Notes: a model not told the origin generated them from the letters alone. A stretch of 64,000 nucleotides of DNA from Bacteroidota bacterium (GCA_016722565.1 JADKIU010000001.1:806001-870000), one strand, 5' to 3'. Counted from the first letter of the stretch, positions 1 through 9,118 are shown. Program-made: numbers and translations.

Positions 1-105
1 CAACAAAATACAATTGATTTAACAGATCAAGCGACTGGTTTGTACTTTGTAAAAGTGATTAGTGATGGCGAAATTGTTGGGATGAAGAAGGTGATGAAGG
101 AGTAG
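1..105 (+). CDS. C-terminal end of a T9SS-sorted secreted protein (partial)
   Basis: Only the last 34 codons and a TAG stop are in the window; the 5' part lies off the left edge. The residues (GLYFVKVISDGEIVG followed by a Lys-rich end) are the final strands of a type A T9SS sorting domain, the C-terminal signal that takes cargo across the outer membrane in Bacteroidota. By my hand count about 90 of the 105 bases match the end of the next gene (1118-1222), so the two genes are a recent tandem duplication, at least at their 3' ends. The function of the mature protein cannot be judged from this piece. Confidence 0.8.
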   Translation, partial: QQNTIDLTDQATGLYFVKVISDGEIVGMKKVMKE

Positions 106-298
106 TTTCCTCTTCATTAATACCCAATACGAATCGTTTTGTTATTGAAGTTGTAATTTTTTAAAATTACCTTTTCGAAAATTGCTGCAAATATTGATTA
201 TTATAGTTCATGAATCAGTATTATAATTTTTATGACGCATAAAAAAAGCAATTTGTTTTTATAAAAATTGTAGACTATTTTTATAAAAAATAACTAAA

Positions 299-1222
299 AT
301 GAAGAATTTACTACTATTCTTTTTATTGTTGTTTAAGATTGGTGTCGCGCAAAATCTTGTATTAAACGGGGATTTTGAAGACTATTATGGCTGCCCAACG
401 AATATTAGTCAACTTGATTCCTCTGAATTTTGGATAACGCCTACCTTAGGAACCTCAGATTATTTTAATCAATGTAATTTGTCTACAGTAAATGTTCCGT
501 ACACTTTTGGTGGTTATCAACAAGCATACAGTGGAGTGGGATTTGCTGGAATTTTTGTCTGGAATAATGGTTTTAGCTACAGTTATCGCGAGTATATTGA
601 AGTGCCGCTTAGTACATCACTTTCTGCTGGTGTTACTTACAATTTTGATATGAAAATTAATTTATCCAACGCGTGTGTTAGCAGTACATACGATATCGGA
701 GCTTATTTTTCAGATACGATTGTTTCTGGTGTAGCAAATAATGTGAATTTACCTTTCGTTCCACAAATTAATAATGTTGCTGGTAATTTTCCTGATTCTT
801 TGAATTGGATATCCGTAACAGCTACATACACTGCCTCTGGAGGAGAGAGTTTTTTAATTATTGGTAATTTTAAGAACAATCCGAATACCTATGTCACAGA
901 TTCTTTAACCACAACACCTATTTATGTTTTTATTGATGACGTCTATCTTGCTGAGACGACTGTAGGGATAGATGAAGAAGATGAATGGAAAGTTTCTCTG
1001 TATCCCAATCCAACCAGCGGCTCATTTAATCTGTCAACTTCGGAGCAAATTAATGACGGAAGTATTGAAATCTACAATGTTGTTGGTGAATTGATTCTTT
1101 CACAAAAAATCATCAACCAACAAAATACAATTGATTTAAAAGATCACGCGACTGGTTTGTACTTTCTTAAGGTGATTAGTGATAGTGAAGTGATTGGGAT
1201 GAAGAAGGTTGTGAAAGAGTGA
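299..1222 (+). CDS. T9SS type A sorting domain-containing secreted protein
   Basis: A 307-residue exported protein. Residues 1-17 form a signal peptide ending in VAQ. The middle (about 20-220) is a beta-rich region starting NLVLNGDFEDYYGCP, a carbohydrate-binding-like jelly-roll opening (N-L-V-x-N-G-x-F-E) common in Bacteroidota surface proteins; I see no catalytic motif. The last ~75 residues are a T9SS sorting domain: SLYPNPTSGSFNL, then a GLYFLKV strand and a Lys-rich tail. The protein is therefore probably secreted through T9SS and either released or attached to surface lipopolysaccharide. It is the downstream member of a tandem pair with the partial gene at the left edge. No clear promoter box was found in the 193-base gap before it. 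Confidence 0.85.
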   Translation: MKNLLLFFLLLFKIGVAQNLVLNGDFEDYYGCPTNISQLDSSEFWITPTLGTSDYFNQCNLSTVNVPYTFGGYQQAYSGVGFAGIFVWNNGFSYSYREYIEVPLSTSLSAGVTYNFDMKINLSNACVSSTYDIGAYFSDTIVSGVANNVNLPFVPQINNVAGNFPDSLNWISVTATYTASGGESFLIIGNFKNNPNTYVTDSLTTTPIYVFIDDVYLAETTVGIDEEDEWKVSLYPNPTSGSFNLSTSEQINDGSIEIYNVVGELILSQKIINQQNTIDLKDHATGLYFLKVISDSEVIGMKKVVKE

Positions 1223-1223
1223 T

Positions 1224-3017
1224 TTAATCCACAATCCCCATTGTCTTCATTAAAAAGGAAGCATTCATGGTAGAACAAACACCTTCACTTAATTTATAAT
1301 CAAAGTTGAGTTTATTGTCTTTAATTGTAATTTCAAAACATAAATTTCTTACTTGCTCAGGAAACTGAGCAGAGAGTTTTGATAATTCCACATCGTGTGT
1401 GGCGACTATTCCAACTCCGTTTAATCGTAAAATCTTTTTGATGAGTGCTTCCGAACCTGCATGTTGGTCCTTGCTGTTGGTTCCTTTTAATATTTCATCT
1501 AATAAAAAGAAAACTTGTTTTCCTTGTTCGTATTGCTCCGTTAATAAGTGCAAACGTTTTAATTCAGCATAAAAGAACGATTCGTTTTCTTGCAAAGAAT
1601 CGTTGGTGCGTAAGCTGGTAAATAAATGAATGGGCGAAAATTTATAACGACTTGCACAAACAGGAGCGCCAATCATTGCTATAGTTAAATTAACGCCAAT
1701 CGTTCTTAAGAAGGTGCTTTTTCCGGCCATGTTTGCCCCCGTTAGTAAATCTACTTTGGGTGCTTGAGAAATGCTATAATTGTTTTTTACTAAAACAGTA
1801 TCTTGAATCAATGGATGTCCAAGATTTTCTGCTACAATGATGAAATGATTCGTTTCTACTTCCGGAAAAACATACGAAGGATTATTATGTGCATACATCC
1901 CTAAACTGATGAATGCATCAAATTCGCCTATGGCATCTACCCATTTCATAAATAAATCCTTGTTCTTTTTTCTCCAATTTTCGATGCCACACATCACATT
2001 GATGTCCCACAATAAAATACCATTCAATAAAATCGCTACCACAATGTTCATTCTGGCATCCAACTTATCGGTTAAGCTTTTTAACTCTTTGATGTTCTTG
2101 CTGGCAGAAGTGTTCTCGTTTACAAAAACAGATTTTAGTTTGCTTAATAAAGTTGAATTAAACGACTCCTTTTCAATTATGGAAATCAATTGGCGGTATT
2201 TCTCTATCGAGTCAAACTTGCGACTTAAATTATCATGAATTTTGTTGATGCGCTTGGTGTAGGCGCCAATAATTCCAAGTTGGATAAAGAACAAAAGTGT
2301 GAAAGGTGTTTCATTAATCAGGCCAATAAAAAAGAGCACAATTGAGGTGATCGATAAAATTGGAAGTACAACACATGAGATTTTCAAAAATAAAGTGGAG
2401 AAGGTGTTTTTTTCATTTAACCATTCTTCAATGACTTCCTTGTCGGTTGCCTTTTCTTTGTTTTGAAATCCCAATGCAATAAATTCATGATTCCATTCCG
2501 GTTTGGATGATAATTCTTTTATCGCTTCTTGGCGTGCTAAAATGGTTTCTTTATCCATAAATGGATACGTTAGCCAGTTTGCCAGCTTTGTTCTACCGGT
2601 ATAGGTCGAAGTTCGGTTTAGAATTTGAAAAATGGATTTTCTTCCAAAAATATCCAAATCGGAAATAAAATGATGTTGTTTGTCGATATACTCAGTTCCT
2701 TCATTAATTCCGTTAAAATCTTTTTTTAAAAGTTGAATTTCAATTTCGTTGACTTTGATCAAATTTTTTAGAAAGCTTGTTTTTCTTTTCAATTGAAGTT
2801 CTCTGCTTAGTAAAAAAAGAAAAAGAACAACGGTTATTGCGGAAAAGGAATATGCAAAAACAGCATGTGTTTTATAGTAAAGGAGGAAAAGTACAACCGC
2901 TAAAAGAAATAAGAAAATTCGGGAATAGAAAATCTTATTGAATTTACTGTTGTGCTCTTCAATTTCCTTGTTGAAGGTAGTTATTCTGTTTGTATAGTAT
3001 GATAGTAAGGTATTCAT
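1224..3017 (-). CDS. Membrane-associated MutS-family ATPase
   Basis: A 597-residue protein with the C-terminal MutS core. The Walker A motif GANMAGKSTFLR is near residues 427-438, Walker B FFLLDEIL near 500, and ATHDVELS follows. The mismatch-binding N-terminal domain of true MutS is absent; instead there are hydrophobic stretches near residues 25-75 and 215-245 that look like membrane spans. This is a Bacteroidota MutS-like class usually annotated as a mismatch repair ATPase, but it lacks the domains needed for mismatch recognition, so a role in repair is unproven. I chose the ATG at 3017: the longer reading from a GTG at 3047 would start inside the palindromic repeat at 3043-3190. It converges on the upstream T9SS gene, with one base between the stops. 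Confidence 0.85.
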   Translation of the reverse strand: MNTLLSYYTNRITTFNKEIEEHNSKFNKIFYSRIFLFLLAVVLFLLYYKTHAVFAYSFSAITVVLFLFLLSRELQLKRKTSFLKNLIKVNEIEIQLLKKDFNGINEGTEYIDKQHHFISDLDIFGRKSIFQILNRTSTYTGRTKLANWLTYPFMDKETILARQEAIKELSSKPEWNHEFIALGFQNKEKATDKEVIEEWLNEKNTFSTLFLKISCVVLPILSITSIVLFFIGLINETPFTLLFFIQLGIIGAYTKRINKIHDNLSRKFDSIEKYRQLISIIEKESFNSTLLSKLKSVFVNENTSASKNIKELKSLTDKLDARMNIVVAILLNGILLWDINVMCGIENWRKKNKDLFMKWVDAIGEFDAFISLGMYAHNNPSYVFPEVETNHFIIVAENLGHPLIQDTVLVKNNYSISQAPKVDLLTGANMAGKSTFLRTIGVNLTIAMIGAPVCASRYKFSPIHLFTSLRTNDSLQENESFFYAELKRLHLLTEQYEQGKQVFFLLDEILKGTNSKDQHAGSEALIKKILRLNGVGIVATHDVELSKLSAQFPEQVRNLCFEITIKDNKLNFDYKLSEGVCSTMNASFLMKTMGIVD

Positions 3018-3042
3018 GGAAAGCAAAGCTACGTAAATATTA

Positions 3043-3190
3043 GCCACAGATTCACAGATTTTCTATGTGAAAAATTAATTTGAAGGGTTTTTAATTAGGA
3101 ATATAATTGTCTTACTTCTATTAAAATCAATAGGTTTGAGCGATTCTAGAGTGAAATTAAAAATAAAGAATAAATCTGTGAATCTGTGGC
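3043..3190. repeat. Palindromic interspersed element with 19-bp perfect terminal inverted repeats
   Basis: The left end GCCACAGATTCACAGATTT (3043-3061) is the exact reverse complement of 3172-3190. The interior of about 110 bases is AT-rich with no open frame. A diverged relative lies at 43385-43497. The structure fits a small non-autonomous mobile or REP-like element; no target-site duplication is evident by eye. Confidence 0.7.
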
Positions 3191-3198
3191 ATATTTCT

Positions 3199-3206
3199 TA
3201 TTTTTG
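3199..3206 (+). promoter_or_regulatory. Possible -7 promoter box for pheT (TATTTTTG)
   Basis: Matches the Bacteroidota -7 consensus TAnnTTTG. It would start a transcript near 3211-3213 and give pheT a leader of about 110 nt containing the hairpin at 3234-3289. No convincing -33 TTTG is seen, and the box lies just right of the palindromic element. Confidence 0.35.
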
Positions 3207-3233
3207 TATCCATTCAAAGGATAAAATAAAAGA

Positions 3234-3289
3234 ATGAAACAAACATGCGTTATCGTTCAAAAAATGATAAACAGGCATGTTTGTTCCAT
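3234..3289 (+). promoter_or_regulatory. Leader hairpin upstream of pheT
   Basis: ATGAAACAAACATGC (3234-3248) pairs with 3275-3289, with one mismatch in 15 positions. The pairing continues inward as GTTATC (3249-3254) with GATAAAC (3266-3272), leaving a small loop. There is no T-run after it, so it is not a typical intrinsic terminator. A 21-codon frame starting at 3234 crosses it but has no run of Phe codons. It may be a regulatory leader structure or another small palindromic repeat. Confidence 0.5.
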
Positions 3290-3321
3290 CAGACAATAAC
3301 TAAATAGTTTAATAATAACTG

Positions 3322-5766
3322 ATGAAAATATCATATAACTGGCTGAAGGAATATATTAAAACGGACTTGTCTCCCAATGAGTTAGGTTTGTTGTTAACCG
3401 ATTGCGGATTGGAAGTAGAAAGTATCGAAAAGTTCGAAACTGTAAAAGGCGGATTGAAAGGAATTGTTATCGGTGAAGTAAAAACGAAAGAAAAACATCC
3501 GGATGCCGACAAATTGAATTTGACGACCGTAGATGTTGGAACAGGAACATTGTTGAACATTGTTTGTGGAGCTGCAAATGTGGAAGCCGGACAAAAAGTG
3601 GTGGTGGCTACCATAGGTGCAACCTTATATCCAACAGCTGGTGAATCATTCGAAATCAAAAAAGCAAAAATCCGTGGAAAAGAATCAGAAGGGATGATTT
3701 GTGCAGAAGATGAAATCGGATTGGGTGCTTCACATGTAGGAATTATGGTGTTGGATGCGTCTGCAAAAATTGGAACTCCAGCAAATGAATATTTTAAGAT
3801 TGAAGAAGATTATACGTTCGAAATCGGATTGACACCTAACCGTGCCGATGCCGCTTCTCATGTGGGTGTTGCTCGCGATTTAGTTGCCGTATTAAATGCA
3901 AAAGCGGTTGCTATGGACAATGTATTGACATTGCCGGATGAACGACTTTTTAAAGTGGATGAAACAACTTCTCCAATTGAAGTTGTTGTGGAAGACGCAA
4001 TTGCTTGTCCGCGTTACTCCGGAATTTCTATCTCCAATATCACTGTAAAAGAATCACCGGATTGGTTGAAGAATCGCTTGAAAGCAATCGGACTTCGCCC
4101 AATCAATAATATTGTGGATGCCACCAATTATGTATTGCATGAATTAGGGCAACCGATGCATGCATTTAATGCGGATAAAATCAAAGGCGGAAAAGTAATT
4201 GTAAAAAAACTTGCAGATAAAACGAAATTTAAAACGTTGGATGAAACAGAACGTGAATTGTCTGCAGAGGATTTGATGATTTGTGATGCCCAAGGCGGAA
4301 TGTGTATTGCCGGAGTGTTTGGTGGAATTGAATCGGGTGTTACTTCGGAAACAAAAAATATTTTTTTAGAAAGTGCTTATTTTAATGCATCCTCCATCCG
4401 TAAATCGTCAAAACGACATGGTTTAAAAACCGATGCGTCTTTCCGATATGAAAGAGGAACCGACCCAAATATTACCGTATACGCTTTAAAACGTGCTGCA
4501 ATTTTGATTAAAGAAATTGCCGGTGGAAAAATTTCATCGGAGGTAATTGATCTTTATCCTACTCCTGTCGAAAATTTTAAAGTGCCATTTTCTTTCGAAA
4601 AGTGCGAACAGATGATTGGTAAAAAAATCGATTTTGAATTGGTGAAGGTTATCATCACTTCTTTAGGGATTGAAATTGAACACGAAGGGAATGATGCTTT
4701 GCTATTGTCTGTTCCTCCATTTAAAGTGGATGTTACGCGGGAGCAAGATGTGATCGAAGAAGTATTGCGCATTTATGGATACAACAATGTTGAAATACCA
4801 ATGGTGTTAAATTCTTCTTTATCATTTGCCGAAAAACCGGATAAAGAAAAAATTCAAAATGTTGTTTCTGAATTGTTGACCAATAATGGTTTTTCTGAAA
4901 TGATGTGTTTGTCGCTAACTAAAGGTGAATACGCTACGAAATTAAAATCATTAAGTGAAGACAGAAGTGTTGTGATGATGAATCCTTTGAGCAGCGATTT
5001 GAATGTATTGCGCCAAACATTATTGTTTAGCGGTCTGGAAACCATTGCTTACAATCAGAATCGAAAGAATGCTGATTTGAAATTGTATGAATTTGGAAAA
5101 ACATACATCGCATTAAAAGGCGAAACAACAAAATATATTGAAACGAAACATTTGTCTGTTTTTATAACGGGGCGTAAACAAGAAGAAGGCTGGAATGCAA
5201 CTACAGCCGGTGTGAATTTCTTTACATTAAAGGGAATTGTGAATGCTGTTGTTGAGCGATTGGGAATAAATGGTGTGAAGTTGGCTGAATTGAATTCAGA
5301 TTTGTTTTCGCAGGCATTAACATTAAATTGGAATAAAAAGGTGTTAGTGGAGTTTGGAGAAGTAGCAAAACCTATTTCATCCAAGTTAATGGATATTAAA
5401 ATGCCGGTATATTATGCTGATTTTAATTGGGATTTGATTTTGGAAGCGTTGAAAAAAACATCTATCATGTATTCGGAAGTTCCAAAGTTCCCTGAAGTAA
5501 GAAGAGATTTAGCTTTACTAATTGACAAAGCGGTGCAGTTTGAACAATTGGAGCAATTGGCATTTCAGTCGGAGAAAAGTCTATTAAAAGACGTGAACTT
5601 GTTTGATGTGTACGAAGGAGATAAGTTGCCAACCGGTAAAAAATCATATGCTTTGAGTTTTATCTTGCAAGATGAAAATGCAACGCTTACAGATAAACAA
5701 ATTGAGAAGATTATGGAGAAGTTGATGAAAACGTATCAAGAGAAAGTAGGAGCGGAGATTCGATAA
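3322..5766 (+). CDS. pheT: Phenylalanine--tRNA ligase beta subunit
   Basis: An 814-residue protein, the normal length for PheT. It is the beta subunit of the alpha2-beta2 enzyme that charges tRNA-Phe in the cytoplasm. Domains in order: N-terminal start MKISYNWLKEYI, an EMAP/OB tRNA-binding domain (about 40-150, with HPDADKL), B3/B4 editing domain (about 215-380, with FGGIESGVT and SSKRHGLKTDASFRYERG), B5 domain (about 400-475), a catalytic-like core, and a C-terminal ferredoxin-like anticodon-binding domain (about 720-814, with KFPEVRRDLALL). pheS is not next to it, which is common in this phylum. It ends at a strong two-way terminator and is preceded by a hairpin leader. Confidence 0.97.
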   Translation: MKISYNWLKEYIKTDLSPNELGLLLTDCGLEVESIEKFETVKGGLKGIVIGEVKTKEKHPDADKLNLTTVDVGTGTLLNIVCGAANVEAGQKVVVATIGATLYPTAGESFEIKKAKIRGKESEGMICAEDEIGLGASHVGIMVLDASAKIGTPANEYFKIEEDYTFEIGLTPNRADAASHVGVARDLVAVLNAKAVAMDNVLTLPDERLFKVDETTSPIEVVVEDAIACPRYSGISISNITVKESPDWLKNRLKAIGLRPINNIVDATNYVLHELGQPMHAFNADKIKGGKVIVKKLADKTKFKTLDETERELSAEDLMICDAQGGMCIAGVFGGIESGVTSETKNIFLESAYFNASSIRKSSKRHGLKTDASFRYERGTDPNITVYALKRAAILIKEIAGGKISSEVIDLYPTPVENFKVPFSFEKCEQMIGKKIDFELVKVIITSLGIEIEHEGNDALLLSVPPFKVDVTREQDVIEEVLRIYGYNNVEIPMVLNSSLSFAEKPDKEKIQNVVSELLTNNGFSEMMCLSLTKGEYATKLKSLSEDRSVVMMNPLSSDLNVLRQTLLFSGLETIAYNQNRKNADLKLYEFGKTYIALKGETTKYIETKHLSVFITGRKQEEGWNATTAGVNFFTLKGIVNAVVERLGINGVKLAELNSDLFSQALTLNWNKKVLVEFGEVAKPISSKLMDIKMPVYYADFNWDLILEALKKTSIMYSEVPKFPEVRRDLALLIDKAVQFEQLEQLAFQSEKSLLKDVNLFDVYEGDKLPTGKKSYALSFILQDENATLTDKQIEKIMEKLMKTYQEKVGAEIR

Positions 5767-5793
5767 AGAAAGGATATCTTCTTTCAAATTCAT

Positions 5794-5842
5794 AAAATGA
5801 AACGTCCCACATTTGAATTACAAATGTGGGACGTTTCATTTT
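5794..5842. terminator. Bidirectional intrinsic terminator between pheT and the convergent gene
   Basis: A perfect 22-bp stem (5794-5815 with 5821-5842; core GAAACGTCCCACATTTG) closes a 5-nt AATTA loop. Runs of A and T flank the stem, so it can work in both directions. It lies between the stops of pheT and the minus-strand gene ending at 5854. Confidence 0.9.
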
Positions 5843-5853
5843 ATAAATACTAT

Positions 5854-6318
5854 TTATAAGTTTCTTACCGTATTACTTTTCGGTTGTTGCATTCCAACTA
5901 CTAAATATGCGCAGCCTTGTTTTTCTTTATCAACGGCATAAATTTCAACAATTAAATTTTGTGAAGAGTTAGAAAAGAATACCCACGATTCAGGATCTTT
6001 AGAAGTTGCGCTGTTGTAAATTTCTGTTTTGTTTTCATCTAAGATTCTGAATGTTACTTTTCCTAAAGCATCTTCAGAACCAATTTGAAATTTGTAGTTT
6101 AAACCTCTGTATACGGAAAGATGAATTTCAGAAGGTTCTCCAAGAATCAGTGTCACATCGTTCACTTTACCATTCGGCATGAAAGGCGCTAGTTTTTTGA
6201 TACCGGCTTTTGCTGGTCCGGAACACTGAGCAGTTGATGTAATGGTCATTGCTAATGAGAATACACAAATAGCAAGAAGAGAGAATATGGTTTGTTTTGA
6301 GATTTTCATGATTGACAA
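5854..6318 (-). CDS. Exported protein of unknown function
   Basis: 154 residues. An N-terminal signal peptide (KISKQTIFSLLAICVFSLA, cleavage probably after STAQ near 31) precedes a small beta-rich domain containing SEIHLSVYRGLNYKFQIG and VTFRILDENKTEIYNS. It resembles periplasmic or surface beta-sandwich proteins, but I do not recognise the family. The start may be the fourth codon (MKISKQ) and not the first. It lies 3 bases after the lipoprotein gene at 6322-7194 on the same strand, so the two are probably co-transcribed and may act together in the envelope. Transcription should end at the terminator at 5794-5842. Confidence 0.7.
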   Translation of the reverse strand: MSIMKISKQTIFSLLAICVFSLAMTITSTAQCSGPAKAGIKKLAPFMPNGKVNDVTLILGEPSEIHLSVYRGLNYKFQIGSEDALGKVTFRILDENKTEIYNSATSKDPESWVFFSNSSQNLIVEIYAVDKEKQGCAYLVVGMQQPKSNTVRNL

Positions 6319-6321
6319 GGA

Positions 6322-7194
6322 TTAAAGTGTGATTTTATTTCTAAGCACGGTTACCTTTTCTAAAACAGCTTTTAACTGTTCCTTTGATAATTTATAAGAG
6401 GAATTATTCCCAACACTAATGATGTCCTTATCAGAAGTAATCGGTTTGTCTGGTGTTGCTTGAACACTTTCGTAAATGCTTGCAATTCCTTTCATGTCGG
6501 TAAGCAATGAGTTGATTTCTTCGTCACCTTCAAATTGCTCCAACATGTTGGTTAAATTTTTTAATACAATTTTTTGATCACCTACTAATCCAATCACATC
6601 TTCTTTTTGTGTTTTGTCAGCAATGTTTGTTAAGATGTACATCGCTTCTACCCAGCCTCCTGCAGCAATCAGAGCCACTGCTGTGTTACGTTGATTGTCT
6701 TTTAAATACTGGTCAGCATTAATTCCTGCTTCTGTAACAATCGCCATTAATGAATCCAGGTTGGAGCTGTTTGCTTGCAGACGTTTGTTTACTTCTTGTC
6801 CGTAGCTACCGTCAATACTTAAAGCAGTAGTTAATTCATTGATGTTTTTTAAGTAGTTGTTGAAATCTTGATTTTGTTTGTATAAGTAGCAAAATGATAA
6901 GTCGCTGGAATAGGCACCTAAATTAACCGCCTTAGAAAAGCTAGTCACATACTTCGACATTTTATCTGTTGGATTTAAGACCGCCTTATCAAATGCAGAC
7001 CCTGACATCTTTAAAATTGTAAATGTTTCTAACGGAGATGGAATGTTGTAAAATACAACCGTTTTTGATGTGTCAATGTTTGTTTTTACTTCGGTTGAGT
7101 CAACCGGTGTTTCTGTTGGTTTCTCCGATCCCCCACAGCTGATTAAGCTTAGCGAAGCGATGAAGATGGCAATGTACTTGGTGGTTCGAATCAT
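6322..7194 (-). CDS. Lipoprotein of unknown function
   Basis: 290 residues. The N-terminus MIRTTKYIAIFIASLSLISCGG is a lipoprotein signal with the lipobox LISC, so the mature protein starts at about Cys20 and is membrane-anchored. A Thr/Glu-rich linker follows, then a mainly helical domain of about 240 residues with no motif I can name. It is the upstream gene of a two-gene unit with the exported protein at 5854-6318. It diverges from the BamA-like gene, with about 150 bases between the two starts. Confidence 0.75.
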   Translation of the reverse strand: MIRTTKYIAIFIASLSLISCGGSEKPTETPVDSTEVKTNIDTSKTVVFYNIPSPLETFTILKMSGSAFDKAVLNPTDKMSKYVTSFSKAVNLGAYSSDLSFCYLYKQNQDFNNYLKNINELTTALSIDGSYGQEVNKRLQANSSNLDSLMAIVTEAGINADQYLKDNQRNTAVALIAAGGWVEAMYILTNIADKTQKEDVIGLVGDQKIVLKNLTNMLEQFEGDEEINSLLTDMKGIASIYESVQATPDKPITSDKDIISVGNNSSYKLSKEQLKAVLEKVTVLRNKITL

Positions 7195-7342
7195 ATTAAA
7201 GTAGTTTTTAATGGGTGAATCAATTTGCTTGTAACAAAACTAATATATTTATTGTAACGGCAAAATTATTTCCCTTTTTTCCTTTATGGGACTCAATTTA
7301 ATCCGCTTTTTTTCGTTTCTTCTAATTGATTACCTTTATACA

Positions 7343-9118
7343 ATGCATTTTTTTAGATTTTTCTTCCGGTTCCCACAACAAAAGCATGCGAAAGGCTACT
7401 TTTTAATGCTGGTATTTCTGTTTTTGTTAGGAAACGTCTCTGCTCAGAAAAATTTCTCTCTTGAAATTCAATCAATCAAAGATGCACAGCTGTTAAAGAA
7501 GATTCCCTATAAAAAGCTATTCAGCACGAAAACGGAGCGTGACAAAGAGCTGCAGAATGTATTGTTTGCTTGTTATGATAATGCTTATTTAACGGCAATG
7601 TATGATAGTGTAGCAATGGATTCGCTTTCAATGAAGGTGTATTTGAATTTTGGATCCCAGTATAAATGGGCAAGTTTAAAAAAGGGGAATGTGGATGAAG
7701 GTGTATTGAGTGAAATCGGTTACCGTGAAAAGTTATACGCAAATAAGCCAATAAATTTTAAAAATGTAAAACGTGTTCAGGAAAAATTAATTACCTACTA
7801 CGAAAACAATGGTTATCCGTTTGCTTCAGTAAAGCTGGATAGTATTCAAATACATGACGGCAGTATTTCAGCAGTTTTAAAGCTCACTAAAAATGCAGAA
7901 ATAAAAATTGATAGTATTCTTATTAAAGGTTCAGCGCAAATCTCAGCGGTGTATATCCATAACTATTTGGGAATAAAACCGGGAAGTTTATATGATGAAT
8001 CACAATTAAAAAAAGTGAATACGCGCATTGCCGAATTGCCTTTTGTTCGTGCGGTTAGCCCTGCCTCCGTTATATTTTCCGATAAAAAGAATAAACTTAT
8101 TTTAAATCTCGAAAAGAAACGTGCGAGTCAATTTGATGGTGTTGTGGGTATTTTGCCGGATAATATCACGGGTAAAATTTTGTTCACCGGTGATGTGCGA
8201 TTGAAATTGCAAAACGGGTTGGGTAGAGGCGAACTAATAGATTTGAATTGGAGAAGGTTGCAAACACAAACTCAGGATTTAAAAGCCCGGTTGGTGTATC
8301 CGTTTATTCTGCGTACTCCATTTGGTGTGGATTATAATTTTAAATTGTACAAGAGAGATACTACTTTTTTAGATGTCAATCAGAATATTGGTGTTCAGTA
8401 TTTATTGATTGGAGGGAATTATTTAAAAGTTTTTTATAATAACAAAACTTCCACCTTGCTTTCTACAAAAGGTTTGGAATATGTTACAACATTGCCTACC
8501 AATGCAGATGTAAGCACCAATATGTATGGTTTGGGATTGAAATATGAGAAACTGGATTATCGATTGAATCCCCGGAAAGGATTTACAGTATTGGTGAATG
8601 CGAGTGCAGGAACAAAAAAAATTAAGGTGAATGATAAACTCAATCCGGTGGTGTATGAGAAATTGAAATTGACATCGGCACAGTATATCGGAGATTTTGA
8701 AGGAAATGTGTTTCTGCCAATTGCTGCCAGAAGCACAATGAAAGTAGGTGTTCAAGCTGCATTTATATATGGTGAATCCACGTTTCAAAACGAATTGTTT
8801 CGAATAGGAGGTTTAAAAACATTGCGTGGTTTTGATGAAGAATCCATTTATGCTTCTAGCATGTCCATTTTAACATTGGAATACCGATTTATTTTGGAAC
8901 AAAATTCTTATCTGTATGTGTTTGGAGATGGCGCCTGGTATGAAAACAACGAAGTGAGTCAATATGTAAACGATACTCCTGTTGGTTTCGGAGCGGGTAT
9001 CAGCTTTGAAACCAAGGCGGGCATATTTTCAATCAATTACGCCCTCGGAAAACAATTTAATAATCCCATTGAACTTCGGAGCGGTAAAATCCATTTTGGT
9101 ATCGTGAATTATTTCTAG
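7343..9118 (+). CDS. BamA/TamA-family outer membrane protein with POTRA-like region
   Basis: 591 residues from the ATG at 7343. An upstream in-frame ATG at 7286 would add 19 residues before the signal peptide. I prefer 7343 because a near-consensus -7 box (TACCTTTA, 7331-7338) sits 4 bases before it. The signal sequence ends FLLGNVSAQ. The N-terminal half contains POTRA-like repeats (VQEKLITYYENNGYPFASV; KPGSLYDESQLKKVNTRIAEL). The C-terminal half is a 16-strand-type barrel of the Omp85 family, with the conserved loop motif RIGGLKTLRGFDEESI and terminal aromatic residue F. It probably inserts proteins or lipids into the outer membrane. It is shorter than BamA (about 800-900 residues) and so is nearer to TamA-like paralogues. 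Confidence 0.85.
   Translation: MHFFRFFFRFPQQKHAKGYFLMLVFLFLLGNVSAQKNFSLEIQSIKDAQLLKKIPYKKLFSTKTERDKELQNVLFACYDNAYLTAMYDSVAMDSLSMKVYLNFGSQYKWASLKKGNVDEGVLSEIGYREKLYANKPINFKNVKRVQEKLITYYENNGYPFASVKLDSIQIHDGSISAVLKLTKNAEIKIDSILIKGSAQISAVYIHNYLGIKPGSLYDESQLKKVNTRIAELPFVRAVSPASVIFSDKKNKLILNLEKKRASQFDGVVGILPDNITGKILFTGDVRLKLQNGLGRGELIDLNWRRLQTQTQDLKARLVYPFILRTPFGVDYNFKLYKRDTTFLDVNQNIGVQYLLIGGNYLKVFYNNKTSTLLSTKGLEYVTTLPTNADVSTNMYGLGLKYEKLDYRLNPRKGFTVLVNASAGTKKIKVNDKLNPVVYEKLKLTSAQYIGDFEGNVFLPIAARSTMKVGVQAAFIYGESTFQNELFRIGGLKTLRGFDEESIYASSMSILTLEYRFILEQNSYLYVFGDGAWYENNEVSQYVNDTPVGFGAGISFETKAGIFSINYALGKQFNNPIELRSGKIHFGIVNYF

Noticed and set aside
3234..3311. T-box or Phe leader peptide before pheT
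   Set aside because: No conserved T-box words or anti-terminator, and the 21-codon frame has no Phe codons.
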